From Symsagittifera roscoffensis (taxonomy: Eukaryota; Xenacoelomorpha; Acoela; Convolutidae), in contig NC_087067.1 of assembly GCF_963678635.1 (NCBI RefSeq), positions 10,521,716 through 10,585,715 on the forward strand: a stretch of 64,000 bases of DNA. The letters are read 5' to 3'. Under the pieces are notes generated by a model. The model searched no databases, had not been told where the DNA came from, and worked only from the letters and a program-made list of their open reading frames with translations. Of this stretch, positions 1 to 13,000 are shown piece by piece (the first letter of the stretch is position 1; the number at the start of each line of letters is the position of its first letter). The position numbers were made by a program, and so were the translations under genes.

Positions 1-738
1 ACTGATTTTATTGAACCAGTTAATAACCCGAAAAAAGTCTATAATCCAGTTTGATAACGTTTGCTAATCGCAAGCGTTAATATAACACTTAAAACAACTC
101 ATTACACAGAGGAGAAGCTTCGCTTCACAAGCATTACCAAGAACACGACAGAAAGCAGCTCTAGAAAGTGCAATAGGAAAAAATAGAAATAAGCCTCGAA
201 TTAGCAAATGTGGCACTAAATACAAATAGACACAATTTTGCAAGTAATAATTTGGAATATGACAAACTGAAGGCATCCACACTAACTTTGCATGTAATAA
301 ATCGCAAAGCATAAAGCCATATTATGCATAAATTATGCATTTCAAAAAATTGCGAGATATTATTGAATTAGAAAAAAAATCAAGTTTTTATTGAGTTATG
401 TTGTTTGAATTAAATAGCTTTTTTCGTTACCTTTGATGAATTAACAATGCATCAACTGTGTTAACTTACTACTATTCGAAAATCAAAGCACATGCTATCA
501 AAAAGCTGTAAAGTTGCCCTAAAAGGGGCACCAATATTTGCGACTTAGGTTAGAAAAAAGGTTTTTAAAAATACACTAAGCTGACGCTATAAGTAGACCT
601 CACCCACGCTCCTTATTTAAATCGATTGATCGAAATTGGTTGGGACTGTGTGTAACTTACTTCATTCTCATTGGCTGAAAACTCCAACTAAGAACCATCT
701 TAACTCCAATTAACAACCTCCCTACGAAAACTTCTTAC

Positions 739-1446
739 ATGGTTGCAGTTTGAGACTTGACCGTGATGCCTCTTTGCTTTTCCACTTCCAAATTATCCAG
801 CAGTCTCTCCCCGTGCACTCCTCTACAGGTGAAATGATACAACAGTTGACATATTTGCAAAACTCTGTCGGGTATTTTCACTTCAATGGCCCAACATCAA
901 AGATTATACGCGAGAGCATCACTGTTTTGACAAAGTGCAAGCATTTTCTTTCTAGTCTTGTGTCGAAAATGCCAAAATTGTGCCGTTTAATTGAAAATAC
1001 TCACCTTTTCGCGTTAACTTAAGAATTTTTTATTTGACACATCTTTTTCGCAACTTTGAGGTTTCTTGGAATGGCATCTGTAAAAGTTTGTTAGCATGAT
1101 AATTTTTCCAGGTTTCAAACTTTATTTGACAGGCTAGATTCTTCAATCACTAACTGGCTTCGACTAAGACTACACGTATAATCAAATTGATTGTTTATTA
1201 GCGCATGCAATAAAGTGCATATATCAAAAATATACATCTTTACTTTTTTCACCATTACCTTTTGATAGTACCAGTCTCTTCCAAAAGTCTGTCAGCCAGA
1301 GTGCTTTTCCCATGATCCACGTGGGCTATGATTGCAAAGTTCCGGATCAAACTGGCGTCTACATGACAGCATCTTCGGAGTTGCTGATTTGGTACATCGA
1401 TAATAAATCGAACAACTTTTTCGCTTACCTTTGTGAGAAACAGCAT
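739..1446 (-). CDS. GUF1: GUF1/LepA (EF4)-type mitochondrial translation GTPase, 5' part only
   Basis: Two exons are visible. The upstream exon ends at 1259 and carries the G1 motif AHVDHGKST after an I-R-N-F-A-I-I strand, followed by [12 protein letters not shown], as in LepA/GUF1. The next exon (739-822) encodes [21 protein letters not shown], the switch-I/G2 region. Phases fit: AG at the donor joins A after the acceptor, giving R-G-V. The exon at 739 ends with a good GT donor (AT|GTAAGA), and the following exon (DTPGH motif) is not in the window. The family consists of membrane-associated mitochondrial ribosome back-translocases. The start is uncertain: an ATG at 1446 gives a short, basic leader that could be a mitochondrial presequence, and an optional in-frame 50-60 bp intron could lie between about 1428 and 1370. 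Upstream coding exons cannot be excluded. Confidence 0.85.
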
Positions 1447-2573
1447 TTTAGCCGCGTATGAACAGAATCAATGTTATCAAGTGACAATTATTGAGTTTCA
1501 TGAACATCAGCACTCATTTTACACAACTGAAACTGGTTTTCGGAAGATGATTTTGTCATTTCAGTATTTTTTTGCTCAACACTAGGGGGCTTATTCTCAT
1601 GCGCCATGTGCGAAGGACCAAATGCGAAATTCTTAACCAATCAACGCACTTTAAACTGTCCAAATCTGACAGAATCGCGTATTACTTTCAATTTTTTGAA
1701 TAATGAGCTTTGATTGGCTGACAAAACTTTTACTCCCTCGTGCAAGAGGGATTACCTCCAACATCAGTCTACTTTTAGGATGAAATTCGGCTTTTGAATG
1801 AATATTTGTAGTAATTTAGCTGCTTGACCGGGTGCGTTCCCACACAGCGGCACTCCCGTATAGCCCAATAAAACTTGAAATTTCTTGTTAAGGTCATTAG
1901 CATCAAATTAAAAAATCACTAAAAAGACAAATTTTAAAAACCAAGCAACAAAGTTCCAATATACTAAAAACATTTTCTTTAAGAAATAGCTTTGCTTTCA
2001 TGGTATAAGATAGCGATTAAAATGCGCCTACTTTGATAGGCTTTGACTTTTTCGGATATCCGGGGACAATTTTTTTTTCGGATAACCGGGATTAATTTTT
2101 TTCGGCTAACCGATAATTTTTTTAGATATTCGGGAACAAAACTTTTTCCGCTATCCAGTAAATATCCCAATAACAGCAGTATCAAATAAGCTGGCCGAGA
2201 AAGTGTACAAACCCGCAATTTATTTAACTATATTGCACAAAATTATGTCGAAAATAAGACCTTTATAGCGTTTCGGGAAAACTCAAATTTATTGCGTGAT
2301 CCCCTCTACCTGATTAGAGAATTAGTGTTTTTTTTAAGGTCTATAATTTATTTGACGATGAAGGCTATAATGCTTTGAGTGAATCTAATTTTTTCGGCTC
2401 TCAGGGAACATTTTTTCTGCTAGTAGGGAACGAACTTGACACGCCACATTGACGGTAGCATACGGAGCTATTTTGCAATGAGAGCTTTGCTAGGCAAAAA
2501 TCACATCAGTCAATCTAAGGAAACATATCGATAATACATTGGGCAAGCAGCATTAAATTAAGTCAATTTTTAA

Positions 2574-3460
2574 CAGAGGCGAAGCTGAGCTTCGCGCCAC
2601 TTGCGATTAAACGCAAACATAAAAAACATAAGCAATCGAAAAAATAAAACGTTGAAAAAAAACTAGTTCTACCAAAAATCAAATTTTCGTATGTCTCGAT
2701 AGAAAATCATTCTAGGCTAACATGCCAGAAATTTGAAAGTTAAATTAGCCAAGGAAGACGAAATAAAGCCGGCAATTTTTGAGCAGACACAAGTTGAGCA
2801 GAAAAAAAAATGATTTCATAAAAAATCAATTTTAGGTCCAACCTGAGACTAGAATGAACAACACTTGCACTTTCAACTACAAAGGAAGTTGCCTGCAGAA
2901 CAAGAAAAACATCAGTGACGTGGTAATTAATCCGACAATCTTTGAGCAAATTAAGTTCATTATGCCATGACCGCTTAATCGAAAAAGAGCTAAATAAAAA
3001 TTTGTTACTAAAATTCAGATTTGGTAAAATGACAAGTTACAAATTTTCAAGAAGAGTAAAAAAACCAAAATAAAATCCATGCTTAACAAAAAAAGCCAAA
3101 AAAAACAGTACCAAATAAAACAAAATTCATTTTTTTAAAAAATGGGAAATGAACCGACGGAAACTAGGCCGAAAACAACGATTCAGAAAAAAAATCAATA
3201 TTTTTTCAAGAAAATTATTTGAAAACAAACTAACACCGGAAACAGACTACACCTATTTCCTACCCAAACGAAGGTAGCTTTATTTGTATTCGCAAGAAAT
3301 TGAGCATGACTGAAATTTACTAATCCTACAAAATTGACAATTCTGTGCCTAAAGTTATTTACGGGAAAAAGTCTAGTACCCGATTGCAATACCGCAAGGG
3401 TAAACAAAATGCCGTGAATTATAGTACCATGCAAAAATTGAGACATCCACTGTAAATACG
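2574..3460 (-). repeat. SINE-like repeat (hairpin-tail family), long copy
   Basis: The low-coordinate end carries the palindromic GCGAAGC..GCTTCGC hairpin next to ACAGAGG. The body shares long stretches with 20266-20960 (for example the phrases 'agccgacaatctttgagca' and 'tgaacaacacttgca'). The high-coordinate end carries the conserved GGGAAAAAGTCTAG block followed by GCAAGGGTAA. Orientation is taken from tRNA-like promoter boxes in better copies. Confidence 0.6.
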
Positions 3461-3529
3461 TAAAAATAAGAACGAGAAAACTTTAGATCAAAAATCGCCA
3501 TGTTATGGAGCATAGTTATAAACCCAGAG

Positions 3530-3720
3530 GCAAAGCTGCGCTGGGCAAACACAAAGGACGAAAAATATCTATAAAGTCAAATAGGAAAGCCTCGAATTAG
3601 TTAAACTTTTGTTTTCAACCGGATTCGAACCAACAACCTCGAGCGTTGGGATCTCACGTCTTAGATCTCACGAGAGTTAGATTGGAAAAACAAGTATAGT
3701 CATACTAACGCTCATAAGCT
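3530..3720 (-). repeat. tRNA-derived SINE fragment
   Basis: Contains a GGTTCGAATCC-type B box on the minus strand (about 3618-3630), next to the phrase 'aagcctcgaattag' that is also present near 210 and 17570. These copies define one SINE family scattered through the window. Confidence 0.55.
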
Positions 3721-5099
3721 CTGGTCATGTTTCCGTATGCAATCTGCGGCTATATCTTTGGGCATATAAGAACTATCTCTCCACCGACCCCATTGACCAC
3801 CCCTCACTCCAACAAACAAGATCTAAATACTGAAAAAACAAGTGAGCAATCTCACCCTGAAGCATTTTGGGGAGGTAAATTGTTCAAATGGTCCATTCTT
3901 TGCTTGAATTTTCATTTAATTCGACCCTGAGCACTTACATTCAACTTTTATATATACTGAAGCAAATGAGCTTAATTTAAAATTCACTTTGTGTGAATCC
4001 ATCAAATCTTAGCTAAAGGATGAACAAGAACCCGACTTTAACCCGGCGCTATTCTTCCTTCCTACACACCCATAGATATAGTTCGTTCTCACCCCGCCGG
4101 AGCAAAAATGGAGCACTTGCTGGCTTCGTGATTGACAATCTACAAAAATGAATGTCCGTTTACGGGAACTGCAAGACTTGAGAAACAACAATTTGAATAA
4201 AACTCTTTTTTCTCTATCAAACCACACAGTATGCAGTCACACCTAGACAAATAACACATCATGAGCGGGGCTTCGAACCCTAACTCAACTGCGACGAAGT
4301 AAAAAAAAATAGCTTACTCAAATCAGCTGTCTTTCACGCATGTTATAAAGGTAAATACCAGGCACTACTGAATGCGGTTTCATTGAGCGGATGTAGCTCA
4401 TGCTGCTTAGATAACGGCTGAGATATTATTCGGCAGAAAAATTGTGAGTGTCGCATAGGTAGAGATGGTGCCTGGCAATCATATGATTGCGAGTTGAAAT
4501 CACACGTGCGCTGCAATTTATATGGCGAGCTCATGTAAGATAGCAATAGCTTAATTAACTTTTTACACAGAAGCGAAGCAGAGCTACGCACCACTTGCGA
4601 TGCAAACCGAATGGCTATCACTACTTGCAGGTAATCTGACAATAAAATCTACTCCAAAAATTATACTCAAAAACATACAACTGAAATACCATTGTAGAAA
4701 TAAACAGAGGCGACGCGAAGCTTCGAACTACATGAGATATAGGACATATATCATAATAAACAACTCGAGGGAAATAAAATGAAAGTTGCACAAAAAATTC
4801 AAAAATTTTGTTTCGAAAAGGTCAGAAAATTGATCTACCTAATTTTTCCTACATTTTTTTGATTTCGTCTTGAATTTTTTCAATAAAATTTGCCAAGAAG
4901 TAAAACAATTGAATTCGCATTGATAAATAAGCATCGAAACAGTGAATCCAAACTCCGCTGTTCGATAAAGGAGTTTTGTTTATCGAGCGTGATCAAATTT
5001 CAAGACTCCTGAAAAAAATCACCAAGGTGTTCAGTACGTTTTTGTATCTTGAAAAAGTGACATACTAAAATCTGAGTTGGTAAAATTATCACCAATATA

Positions 5100-5660
5100 A
5101 CCACAACACAGAGGCGAAGTTGCACTTCGCATACACAATCAAAAATTTGACCGAAAACAGTACTGGGAAAAACTGAATGAGTAAAACTTTGAGTCTACAA
5201 AATTTCTTAAACGACGCACGCCAATTATGAGTGTACATAATTGCTACGTGACGCAAGCCAATTATGACGCATTAGCACTACCAGTCAATTTGAAGGGGAA
5301 AAAATGAAATTTACCAATTAACATGCCTCAATTTAAAGAGCGGACGCAATTTAACTAGTATACGAAAAAGTTCATTAAAAACATCCGACCCTGCCAAGGT
5401 TCGAACCCTCTTATTTTGTTGCGGGTCTCCTTCCCTACTTCTACGCTACAGATCCATGATACCTTGAAGCTAAAGTGCTATTTGTAATATAATAGCTTGC
5501 GTTAATAACCTTAGCATTGGCTGAACTTAATAGCTGGATCAAAATGAACACTTTTAAAATGAACACATTTTGTCGCAACAATATTTGCGCCGCAACAATA
5601 TTTGCGACTTAGGTTGGAAAAAAAGATGGTTCATACTATAGCACAAGCTTTGCTCGTGTA
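5100..5660 (-). repeat. tRNA-derived SINE, copy A1
   Basis: A close direct relative of 16670-17175. On the minus strand a tRNA-like head has an A-box-like GTAGCGTAGAAGTAGG and a B box GGTTCGAACC (about 5395-5460). A body of roughly 290 bp follows, ending in a hairpin tail beside ACAGAGG at 5107. The high-coordinate flank ends with 'gcaacaatatttgcgactt', also seen at 17130 and, partly, at 533. Confidence 0.7.
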
Positions 5661-7085
5661 AAAACTCATTTTGAATAGAACGGGCATTGAAAATGCAGAC
5701 ATGCTCAAAAATTAAAATCACTTCGTTCTGTTACAATTAAATAAGGGGTTTGCTGTGGAAAGAATGGACTCGTATTGCACCGCAAGCAGAGCTCGGTACA
5801 TAGTTGTTTCAGAATGTTAGATCAAGAAGTACAAATTAAGACTACGCCACAGCATATTAGTAACTGCATAATTGGCTTCAAACAATCAAATGCTGAAACC
5901 AACACGCAAGTTTTCCATCGTTCGAAAGAAAACGCTGCATCACTCTGTGCTGTTACTGGACACAAAAAATGGCTCGCAGGACAATACAAGGTACGCTTAC
6001 ACTCGCTTCGAAAAAAGTTCATTCACAAGTCCATACTTTGTTTCTTAGTTTTTCAATTGATTTTTTTCAAACAAAAATTACATTTTGACCAATTGCAACT
6101 TCGACATGATCGTTTGTTCATCTTTTTAACTCATTCTATGATTAAAAATCCAATGAAATGAAATTATAAATTATGCATTCGATTTCAAAAATGTTACGCA
6201 AATAATAAATTTCTATCCTACCATCAAGTCATTCAACAATTTCAAATGCTAATACATTATAAGGTAATTTCCATTGGGTTAAATTCAACTATACATGATA
6301 TACAGATTAATTTTTATGCCAAGAGGTCATTAAACATTTCAATTCAATTAGCTCCGCTTCACAAATAGATAAAGGACAAGATATTATGGAATGCTTCAGC
6401 ATTAGGGACAGTAGAAAACTAAAATGATTTGATTCAGTAAGTATACACGAGTCAGTATATATAGGCAATGCTTGTGCTATTATTTATTATATCTTTATTA
6501 AAATTCGGAGCAACATTCAAATTATCAAAACTTACACGTAAATAGCATCAAAACGTTTCTACCAATCTTGAGTCATTAGAACCAACAACTAACTTTTAAA
6601 TAACTGCCAAATTTTTGACGAGGTTTAACCTTCGCGATCAGTAAATCTCAGATAGTATCGGTGTTTTTGAGCATAAATACAGGCGCAAAAATACAGGCCA
6701 ATTTCCCCCCTAAATTTACAAAGTGAACAATCTCAAGGCCTGCATGTACTATATTCAAGTCTGATTGGCTAAAAAATGTTACTTTGAACCAAGTGAACAA
6801 TCTCCCCCTAAATTATTAAGGGATGAGAGTGTTCACTTGGTCCAATACATCTACTTGGCACACATATTTTACAGCTAGGTCGGGTTAAACGTCGTTTTTT
6901 GCACCGTTTCTGCCTTGAAGTATATTTCCGATGTCAGCTAGTATTCTACAAAAAAGCAGTGTTTCAGTTTCCGTTGACCAATTTCAATTTACCAAGCATA
7001 AAATACTGTCTTCAACGGTTCTCGTTTTTGTGCGCCAAATCAATGATCTAGGGTCTATGGGTTCGTTTCACGCACTGTTCTTTGT

Positions 7086-10000
7086 TTATGGATTGTTACT
7101 GCTGAAGGCGTTTCTAGCAGTGGCAGTAGCCGCACTTGTAGCCGCTTTCTGTACGTGTTGGTTGGTCATGAATCCAGTGTTGAACTCGGCCTGAGCTTTT
7201 GAGAAACTGGCGTCCGTTGTCCTATACAATGCGTGAACTCTCTGCAGCAGAAGTGCCATTGCTGAAACACACCCACAAACATGAATCACCCAAGACATCA
7301 CATAAGAGAACACAAAAAACATCCAAAGAGAGTCCAGAAGTGCCGCCTTCAAGTGGAGGACCCGACAAGCTGTTTATTCAGCCGCAAATGTCACTACCCT
7401 GCCCTCCCCATACATAGGTGCGCGTAAAGCATGCTGTTTCCGGATTTTTGGTTTTGGAGCTTCCTAAGTCGGTCGGGTCGCTTCTTCCATTAATTTTAAT
7501 CCTACTACTTCATGCCGACATTAACCCTAAACCCTAGTTCCCATACCTGCTCTTCTTGCAATAAGATTTTTAAGGACCCAAACCAGCGTCTGGTGCCACG
7601 TATGTGGTTCAAGTTACTTTAAATCGGTCTTAAAAAGTTGAAAGTGCACAATAGAGATGACCTTCTTGTAAGTACAAAATATCTTATACTGAATCCTCCA
7701 TACTGGCCTCTCCTTTGGCTTATAATACTAGCCCGCCCGTTAGAAATCTCCTTCCAACAACCAAATCCCACCCAATGATCGCACCTACCCTTGTAACCAA
7801 TGAAACTCCGAATTCACGCCATGACTCACACCCCCTCCCACTGTAACGAAACCCACTCTCTAATTAACCAAGCAAACAACCTCTCTACCAAGTCGCTGAA
7901 CGTTCTGCAAATTAAACTGTAATGGCATCTTTGTGAAAGCCCAAGAAATTGCAGACTTAATATGCGAGTACCATATCTATATCGCGGTTCCTCAAGAAGC
8001 AAAATTAAACTTGAAAAATTGCACTCCCTCGAAGGGACCAAATTATATAATTGTTAGAAAGGACCGTACTCGAGAGAAATGGACTCCTTACCGCTATTCA
8101 TATTTCCCTTCTATACTAGGAACTAGAAAGTGGAAGCCGCAATTTTGAAGGCGCAATGCATACAAAAAAGGACAGTAACCACTATCTTCCTATCACATTT
8201 TTCTATTTCACTCCCCGATCTAGCTGCCCCAAAGACTTTAAATCCACCAAAACAACTCTCATATCTGATGAACACAGTAACGTAGTCTGTGACGCTACGG
8301 CCCACTCCCCTCTCTGGTACTCCAACATCCCCGAAGACCAACCTTTACTCCACTAAACGACTATCATCACACTAGGCTACCAAACGATTGTAACATGTCA
8401 GCATCATCCCCAGATCTTTCTCTGGGCTCGCCATTTGTTTAACTAAATCTTTCATGGCAAACACTTTTAAAGCTAGACTCAGAACATTTCCCAATAAAAA
8501 AACTCTTCCTATTGCCGAAGATATACCGTTCACACTCCGCAAAATTTTGATTAAACTTAAGAACGCAGACTGGAAGTTTTCACCGAAGACACGCCACTAT
8601 AATCCCACTGGAAGGCATCGTTTCTTTATTCCAACGCTCAATTAGAAAACAAAGAAACATTCTCAACAAAAAGATCAAATTATATTTTTTAACCTATCCC
8701 AGTCTTAAAGGTTTTAAACAAAAAGATCATGGCCAAAATTTTTAAGTACAAAAGGAAATCCAGTTTCTTAATCACTATCCAAAAGTGATAAAGCTCAAAC
8801 AGCAAAAAAAAGAACAATCCTTAAACTTAACCTCGAAGGCTCACTAAGTTTTACCCATCTAGAATCTAAAATTCAAAAAAAGCGGCAAAGCCCTCAAAAA
8901 CATTGGGGCCGGATGGTTTATGATTAGTCCTCCTTAAACATATCGGACCAATAGCAACAGCATTTTGAACAAACATTTTAAATCTTTCTCTTTCTTTAAA
9001 AAAAAATCCCCAAAGTTGGAAAAATTCTAAAGCGATACCCGTCCCGAACCCAAACAAAGATCTGACATCGTCAGACTCGTACGACCCAGTGTCGGTTTTA
9101 AGCCCAGCTGTCAAAATTTTAGAATCTTTGATCCATCCAGCCGATAATCTACAGGGCTTTCAGCCGATGCATTCTACCATCCCAGCACTTCCCGCTCTTG
9201 AATTTTTATCAGTGACAGTTTCAACTAACAAAAGCATCCAAATAGGACAGTTATGGCCACAATTCATTTATCGACATGTTCAGCCATTGCATCCTCCTGG
9301 ATAACTCCGTCATGGCAGGCACCCGCTTACCGGAAAGCCTAGTAAGAGCGTCGTTAAACTACCTGAGCGGGCGTCAATCAAAAACCATGTTCAGGGAAGC
9401 CTTGTCAAAATCTAGGATTGTTTTGGCAGGCGTAGTTCAAGGCTTAGTCTTATCGCCAACACTTAACTTTTTACTGCCATGACGCTCCACTATCGCCTCC
9501 AGATCTAAAACTGCAGTCTTACGCAGACGACTTCCACCCTTTTGTCCCGTGGAGCAATATTTCAAGGCCTCATTAATCTTTTCCAAATATCGAACTAAGT
9601 TACAAAAATTTTTTAACCTTTAGGTCTCTTTGTTTTTTTCTTCTAAAGATTCAATCAGACCTTTTTCTTTTAACAAAGATTTGAACACCGATCCATTTGT
9701 GAAAATGAACAACGCTATACTGCACCTCGAGAAACATCCCAAAAAACTCATCCTTAAATTTTTCACTGGTCACTTTTAAAGCTTTGGTCCCACGCTGCCA
9801 TTGAAACTTCGCAAAACAAACTGCAAACAGTTCAAAAGGCTGCTCTCCGCGTGATAGCATCGTGAACAAGGATGAGCGCAATAAAACATTTACCTCCAGA
9901 AAGCAAACTTTTAAATGTGCACCACCGACATCATCTACTGTCGTCGCAGTGCGACCCTTAAATTTTTGTTCCTTAAAATCCGCTACTTTTTTATCATTAT

Positions 10001-13000
10001 TATACCAAACCCCCACGGGATATCCGCTTTTCGCTGTTTGACTTGACACTATCCTATCCAAAACTAATACTCTTACGCCTTTCAAAAACTTAAGTGGACG
10101 AAGTTCTTTCATCTTGAACAAGTTTAAATCGCTTCAGAAGCAAATACACACTTAAAGAGCTAGGCAGGCCATATCAGATGCGGGCCTGTCTAGCTCGGGG
10201 CTAAAAACAACATCAAAAGGTACTGCTGCTTGTCGAATGACGTCTCTGAATAACTGTGTATGGCATGCTTACCGACAGCGAGGAGAGTGAAAAGGACAGC
10301 CGAGACTAGGACTACGATGCCGCAGAATATGTTACTGAATGCGTCTATCAGACACAGCCAGCCCATCATGCCCCAGTCCGAGTTATTAGGCCCCACTGCG
10401 AACAGCACACATGTGCAGAACTGAAACAGAAAAACAGATTAAAACACAACACAACATAGTTGGTAAACACTGGGTTCGCAAAGCTAAATAATATTGTTCA
10501 AATCATTTTAAAGAGTCAGAAAAAAGGATTTCCATTTTAACAGCAACAAAAACAAATTAAAAACAAAGGCTTGAGGCCAGCCGGTTGCTGTGTAAGTAGC
10601 ACAGAATGTTCCGACCAAAACCTTGAAGCAGTAAGTTCAACACAGAAGCAATGCGGAGCTTGGCTCACTTTGCAACACAACAACAAAAAGCATGAGAGAG
10701 AAACTAAGATGAAATGAAAACCACCAAGTCGAAAAGACTGGATCTATCGAGAATAACATAGCCAACAGACTGTTGGAAAAAAGTCAATGAATGCAAGGAA
10801 ACAAAAAACATTTTTTAAAACTTTTCGAATTTCAAAGAAACAAATAAACAGCCTTAACCCTATTTGAAATTCAAGATGAGTTTTTGATTGACTCTTTGTT
10901 GATAAAATCAACTGAATACGAGAATTCTGGATCAATAGCGTAAGTTTTTATTGCGCTAGAAAAACTAAAAATGAAATTACACTTCCGAAGTCTTCCATGT
11001 TTTTGAGCCATTTCCACGTACGTATTTGGAGAATTCAATTTACCTATTTTTCAGCAGATGAATTCAAAGTGAACTCAACAAGTGCATATATATCTAAGTG
11101 CATTCATCAATGCATAAATATGTATGAATGCACATCTCTAGTTATTAGAAAAATGGAGGCTTTCCTGAAAAAAAATAACAAAAAAAACACCACGATCTGT
11201 AAAAGTAAGAGTCTTCACTACGTTCATCGACTCTTATTGACTCATTTTGAAAAAAAACATGCCAAGAAAACTGACTATGAATAAAGCATCGGAAGAAAAA
11301 TTATCGGACGGTAACAAAGCCGACAATATTTGAGCAGACACCATTAGAGTCAAAAATACTGTTTAAAGCTCCCCACTAAAAACACGCACACGACGCAAAA
11401 TAAGTGCATCAAGTCGAAAAGATATCAACCGATATAATATAAAGCTCCATAGATACTTGAGGCATGTTTAAAACCACTTAAAACTAGTTTCAATTATATG
11501 AAATCACACGCCAGATTCTCAAACGAGTTGAAAACACCAAAATTTACAATATCATATCCCAAAAATTAGTTTCAGTGTGAAAAAATGACGCACACTCAGC
11601 CAGCTTTTTTTCTGATATAAACTTAGCAAAATATGTAATTAAAAGCTATTTCAAGTGCCCGAATGGAACAAATTTAGTTTTTAGATAAAAAGTGAGCGAA
11701 ACGCAAGCATTGGTAACTTGCTTTCTTCGAAGCAATGATCGCAAAAATAACAAAACTTTCATTATTTTCAAAATTCTTCCCGACTTTTCATTTAAAAAAA
11801 TACTTCGGTCAATCAACTGACTGCTTGCACGGTAACTATACATCAACTCCCTACTCGCGTTTAATTTGATAACGCCTTTGTTATGTTTTGCCGATGCAGG
11901 GGGAGAGATTGCTCAATTGATCCATTATGCCAAATCGGAGCTTGTAAATTTACAACCAACACAAGGCGAATTCCGAATAGAACGAGTAGTTAAAATGCAG
12001 ACATGCTCGAAGTATTTTGCTTTAAATTTTCTGTTGAAAAAGCGCATTTTTCAGTAAGGACGATTGAAAAAATAGTGCAAAAGAGAGAAGTGACAACAGT
12101 ACTCCCTTGAGGCCGTACGAGCTTTCGGTAACATAGCAGTATTTAGACAACCGCGTATTCAGATACGTCAGTATTTAGACAAATACTGTTTTAACCAATC
12201 AGAATCGAGACAAGGAAGAAATTAATAAATAAGTATTGTTTTTTTTTGGATTATTTATGTCTTATCTCGATTCTGATTGGTTCATACAGTATTTGTCTAA
12301 ATACTGACGAGCATGAATACGCGGTTGTCTAAATACAGACCGCACTCCGAGCTTTCTTTGGCGAATAAAGAACTAGAACAAAAAACTAGTTCGATTGCTA
12401 TAAAATTGACAAGTTGACTAATTAGGCCATTCCAAAAATGTTTTCAAACTTCTAACTAACAAAACCAATGTAAAAATGATTCTTATGTTTGGTGATTGGA
12501 AAAAAAAGTCAAAAATTGATACCGCATAAATTGTTTGTCTTTATTATGTGTCTAACCTGGAAGAAGAACATGAAGAAGAAGAGAAAGAAGTTGAAGGATG
12601 AGTCACTCTTGAAGGCGTTGTAGGCTGCTCGGAACCAACAGCCATAGGAGCAGGGCGCGAACAACACCAAATACACCGCAGGTAGGACTGAAACGAAACA
12701 AACTCTTCATTTCATCATTTTTCTCACCTCTAGAAAGACAACAGAGTTTGAAAAACCATTAAATTTTTTGATTAACCGGAAAATTTCAAAAATTTAAAAG
12801 CAAGGAGAAACTGCACTTCCCATATTTCAAGACCATTAGAAAAAAAGCACTAAAGAAAACATGGAGGAACTAAACATTCCCGCTCAATAAAATCACTGAT
12901 TGAATCATTACCACAATTTTATTTCGGTACAAAATACAATTGAAAGTATAAACGGTGCTACCAGTATTCAGCATAAAACGCATATGGGTTTTTGACAAGA

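Larger units (their letters stand above)
1447..7085. other. Gene-poor interval between SCAMP and GUF1, filled with SINE-like repeats
   Basis: No convincing host gene is seen in these 5.6 kb. The interval holds several fragments of the SINE families listed separately (near 2575-3460, 3530-3720, 4560-4740, 5100-5660) and low-complexity A-rich DNA. One open stretch on the plus strand at about 5816-5990 looks exon-like, with an acceptor-like TTTCAG before it and AAG|GTACGC after it, but its roughly 60 residues are not recognised. Confidence 0.55.

Noticed and set aside
5822-6022. Minus-strand 66-codon ORF
   Set aside because: Fully overlaps the more exon-like plus-strand stretch and has no recognisable motif.
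9651-10121. 156-codon minus-strand ORF
   Set aside because: Antisense to the C-terminal remnant of the plus-strand Jockey-like LINE.
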